64,000 bases of DNA, taken from Pseudoprimorskyibacter insulae. Lineage in GTDB: Bacteria; Pseudomonadota; Alphaproteobacteria; Rhodobacterales; Rhodobacteraceae. The translations under genes and the position numbers were made by a program. The notes under the pieces were generated by a model that saw only the letters and a list, made by a program, of their open reading frames with translations, did not search any database and was not told where the DNA came from. Of this stretch, positions 61,710 through 64,000 are shown in pieces (position 1 is the first letter of the stretch; the number at the start of each line of letters is the position of its first letter). The stretch covers positions 1 to 64,000 of the forward strand of contig NZ_OMOJ01000001.1 of NCBI RefSeq assembly GCF_900302505.1. Direction: 5' to 3'.

Positions 61710-62852
61710 TTAGGCCAGATGATCGACGATCATCAGGTGTTGGGCCTGAACGTCGATCTGGGCCATCCAGTTCTTGATCAGGCGCGGATCTGACGGCGCG
61801 GCGCTGACCCCGGGCGCAATCGCGCGGGACAGCACGGCCTCAACCGCCAGCGACACCGGCACGGACACCAGACGCGCCATGGCGCTGCCACGGGAATCGC
61901 CCCAAGCGTCCAGCACATAGGTCTGGTGCCAAACCGTCTTGCCGTCCCGCACAGCCTGCAAGGCGACGCAAAGCACCACGCGGTCGGGTTCTTCGTCGTC
62001 ATAGGCATATTTCGCCCAAAGCTGTTCCGAGATGTCTTTCATCCGGGCGTCGCCCTCGGGTCCGGACAGATCCTGCACCTCGGCAAAGATATCAGACCAC
62101 GCATCGGCCCAGCCGTTCAGGCGCATCGTCCCCCGCACAAAATCGCGCACTTTCCATGTCGGATCAAAGTTGTAATCCTCCATGAAGGGCAGGCTGTCGC
62201 GGTTTGGATAGACCTCAAAGGTTTCCGGCACCGGCAGGGGGGCGGCGTAGTGGGTAATCGCCTCCCACGGGCGCTGAATGGTCAGTTCGCTAAACGCACG
62301 GAAGGATTTGGACGGCGATTTTAGCGCCCGGAGCACGCCCAAGGGCGACCAGCTGAATTTGTACCGGAAGGCATTCGTGTTCTTTGGCACCCCGCCGCAA
62401 TAGGACGTAAAGCTGAGGGTGTTGCCCGCGTCATAGGCATCGGACTTGCGATAGGCGGCCACAAGATGGTGCGCCATCAGGTGGTCAATGCCCGGATCAA
62501 GCCCAACCTCGTTTACAAAGCACAGCCCCTTGAGCTGTGCCTTGACGTGCAGCGATTTCATTTGCGGCGAGATATAGGAGGAGCTGACGAAATGCGCGCC
62601 TTTTGACAGGGCCAGTTCCGCCAGTTGCACATGCCAATCCACCGGCAGCATCGACACGATTACATCGCCTTCGTTCACCGCATTGGCCAAGGCTTCGGCG
62701 GTGAAGGCATGCACCTTGTTCGTGATGTCGCCAACCGCCTTTTGGGCTTTCTCAGGCGACCGGTTCCAGACCGATACGTCATAACCTTCTTGGATCAAGC
62801 GCCGCAAACCCGGCAGGGCCGACAGGCCAGTGCCGCACCAGTGAATCGTCAT
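61710..62852 (-). CDS. Saccharopine dehydrogenase-like protein (C-terminal/glutamate-forming type)
   Basis: This 380-aa protein has an N-terminal Rossmann region (IHWCGTGLSALPGLRRLIQE; note GTGLSALPG in place of GxGxxG), VIVSMLPVDWHVQLAELAL, and a saccharopine dehydrogenase substrate domain (FVNEVGLDPGIDHLMAHHL, FTSYCGGVPKNTNAFRYKFS). The GLDPGIDHLMA block is diagnostic. It overlaps the upstream partner gene by four bases. Together they suggest a two-enzyme saccharopine route of lysine metabolism; the direction is not evident. Confidence 0.9.
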   Translation of the reverse strand: MTIHWCGTGLSALPGLRRLIQEGYDVSVWNRSPEKAQKAVGDITNKVHAFTAEALANAVNEGDVIVSMLPVDWHVQLAELALSKGAHFVSSSYISPQMKSLHVKAQLKGLCFVNEVGLDPGIDHLMAHHLVAAYRKSDAYDAGNTLSFTSYCGGVPKNTNAFRYKFSWSPLGVLRALKSPSKSFRAFSELTIQRPWEAITHYAAPLPVPETFEVYPNRDSLPFMEDYNFDPTWKVRDFVRGTMRLNGWADAWSDIFAEVQDLSGPEGDARMKDISEQLWAKYAYDDEEPDRVVLCVALQAVRDGKTVWHQTYVLDAWGDSRGSAMARLVSVPVSLAVEAVLSRAIAPGVSAAPSDPRLIKNWMAQIDVQAQHLMIVDHLA

Positions 62853-63910
62853 GAGCGCACCTTTGCGATATGAGTTTCGAAATCCGCCAGCGCGCGCGCC
62901 CAGACCCCTTGGTCCAAGTCCTGTAGCGCCAGCAAGGATGGCAGCAATTGCGCTGCGTAGTCTTCTGAGGATTCCACCGGCAGCAGCGATGGCAGGTTGT
63001 CGATGGCGGTCACATCCAGAACCGGGTCACCGTGCACGCGCAGGGCAGGGGCATCCCATTCGGTCGTGCGGTCATAGACCTTGATCGGGGAAAAATCGCT
63101 GGTCGGATCGCAGGCGATATCCCCGATCACCGACAGCGCCCGTCGGGCGGTCTTGGCTTCGGCTGGCACAAAGACGGGCGTGCCGGGGCGTGCCAGAATG
63201 CAGTTGAGGAAGATCTCATGCTCCAGGATTTGCGGGAAGGGGCCGCCGCTTGCGGTTTCGGCCATGTCCCATTTGGTCACCGGCATCCCCATGCGACCGC
63301 ATAGATCCGCCGCGCCTGTGCCCACACGCCCAAGCGCCCCGATGACGATGGCGCGCGGCGCGGTGGCCCCGGTCGCGGCAAGCCGGTCTGCCAGATCGGC
63401 GGTCAGGGCATCGGCGCTGGTGTAGGTCGAAACCGGCGGGCAGATCTGGCCCGATTGCTGGGCGATCCAGCACATCAGCGATACCGCCGCCCCGGCAAAC
63501 CCGGCCCAATAGCCAAAGGCCGCCACGCGCCGCCCGGTTTCATCGACCAGATACTCCAGATCGTAAAGCGTGCCGCCACCTGCCGCGAAGCGCTCAAGCA
63601 GGATCTGCCCAGCAGGTTGCCCTTTGTAGGCATGGCCAAACATGATGTGGCGATGGCGCAGCGGTGTGCCATCTTCAGGCAGTTCCTTCAGGCCAAAGAT
63701 GATGGCGTCGGCAGGGGCACCGGGCCAGCTGTTCTCGGGCGCGATTTCGGCCCCGGCGTCGCGATAGCCGTCAATCGGGATGGCGCGGGGGGTGCTGTGT
63801 TCAACAGTGACGCGAACGCCTTGTGTGATTAGCGCGGCCACGCCATCCGGCGTGATGCCCACACGGTCCTCGTTGGGGCGCTGTTCGGCGCGAACCCAAA
63901 GATGTGTCAT
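62849..63910 (-). CDS. Saccharopine dehydrogenase-like protein (lysine-forming type)
   Basis: This 353-aa enzyme resembles alanine dehydrogenase/Lys1: opening LWVRAEQRPNEDRVGITPDG, then GLKELPEDGTPLRHRHIMFG with the catalytic Lys and His, AFGYWAGFAGAAVSL, and VIGALGRVGTGAADLC as the NAD-binding turn. It converts saccharopine to lysine and 2-oxoglutarate, or the reverse. The start is the first ATG on the minus strand, and the 90 bases upstream (63911-64000) contain the probable promoter but end at the window edge. It is translationally coupled to the following gene. Confidence 0.9.
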   Translation of the reverse strand: MTHLWVRAEQRPNEDRVGITPDGVAALITQGVRVTVEHSTPRAIPIDGYRDAGAEIAPENSWPGAPADAIIFGLKELPEDGTPLRHRHIMFGHAYKGQPAGQILLERFAAGGGTLYDLEYLVDETGRRVAAFGYWAGFAGAAVSLMCWIAQQSGQICPPVSTYTSADALTADLADRLAATGATAPRAIVIGALGRVGTGAADLCGRMGMPVTKWDMAETASGGPFPQILEHEIFLNCILARPGTPVFVPAEAKTARRALSVIGDIACDPTSDFSPIKVYDRTTEWDAPALRVHGDPVLDVTAIDNLPSLLPVESSEDYAAQLLPSLLALQDLDQGVWARALADFETHIAKVRS

Positions 63911-64000
63911 TGGTCAATTCCTTACACGGTCGCAGAACGCTAACGCAGACCGAGGAAGGCTTAAAGGTGCGTTTGCGCGAATTGCCGTTCGGTTGTTTCC

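Overview
The window reads as a chromosomal segment of a marine alphaproteobacterium of the order Rhodobacterales (Roseobacter-type). Four things point there: GC-rich coding DNA, the split F0 gene order I-a-c-b'-b, a MipZ division-site ATPase, and ribosomal/SRP gene blocks ordered as in that group. No plasmid, phage, insertion sequence or CRISPR array was seen. Genes are densely packed and many stop/start codons overlap.

Layout. 1-128: end of an rRNA operon (5S 3' end and its terminator). 372-893: PagL-type lipid A deacylase. 1049-13412: a complete phosphonate locus, with the PhnCDE1E2 importer, a hexapeptide transferase, the PhnF repressor facing the C-P lyase operon phnGHIJKLN, a convergent DUF1045 gene with 2H-phosphoesterase motifs, and phnM. 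13538-13614: initiator tRNA. 13682-24885: a LacI-controlled sugar regulon with an ABC importer, two isomerase/dehydrogenase pairs and a GH43 xylosidase-type enzyme. 24919-31776: homogentisate catabolism (hmgA, maiA, fahA) with an MBL-fold protein, a flavin monooxygenase and DUF2783, opposite a MarR regulator. 31766-42848: mipZ, then a long minus-strand block of translation and secretion genes (ffh, rpsP, rimM, trmD, rplS, rpmE). This block holds six consecutive, overlapping GNAT acetyltransferase genes, a chorismate mutase and several uncharacterised proteins. 43166-47501: LysR and ArsR regulators and the F0 operon. 47552-55748: an M20 deacetylase, an ectoine-hydrolase-like gene broken by an in-frame TGA, and a polyamine-type ABC importer with unusually large permeases. 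55855-63910: lepB-rnc-(EamA)-era-DUF1491-recO, pgsA-moaD-moaE and two saccharopine-dehydrogenase-like genes.

How it fits together. The phosphonate locus holds uptake, C-P bond cleavage, recycling of the ribose product and two likely control layers: a PhnF operator touching phnG and a PHO-box-like site before DUF1045. No phnP is visible, and DUF1045 could supply that cyclic-phosphate step. The sugar regulon looks built to import and degrade xylosides or related sugars under a repressor with two operator-like sites 42 bp apart. The most unusual feature is the six-member GNAT array inside a ribosome/SRP operon. Other points of note are the doeA nonsense codon, a 160-bp nest of inverted repeats at 36367-36530, an MBL protein lacking half of its metal motif, and a dispersed AT-motif repeat family.
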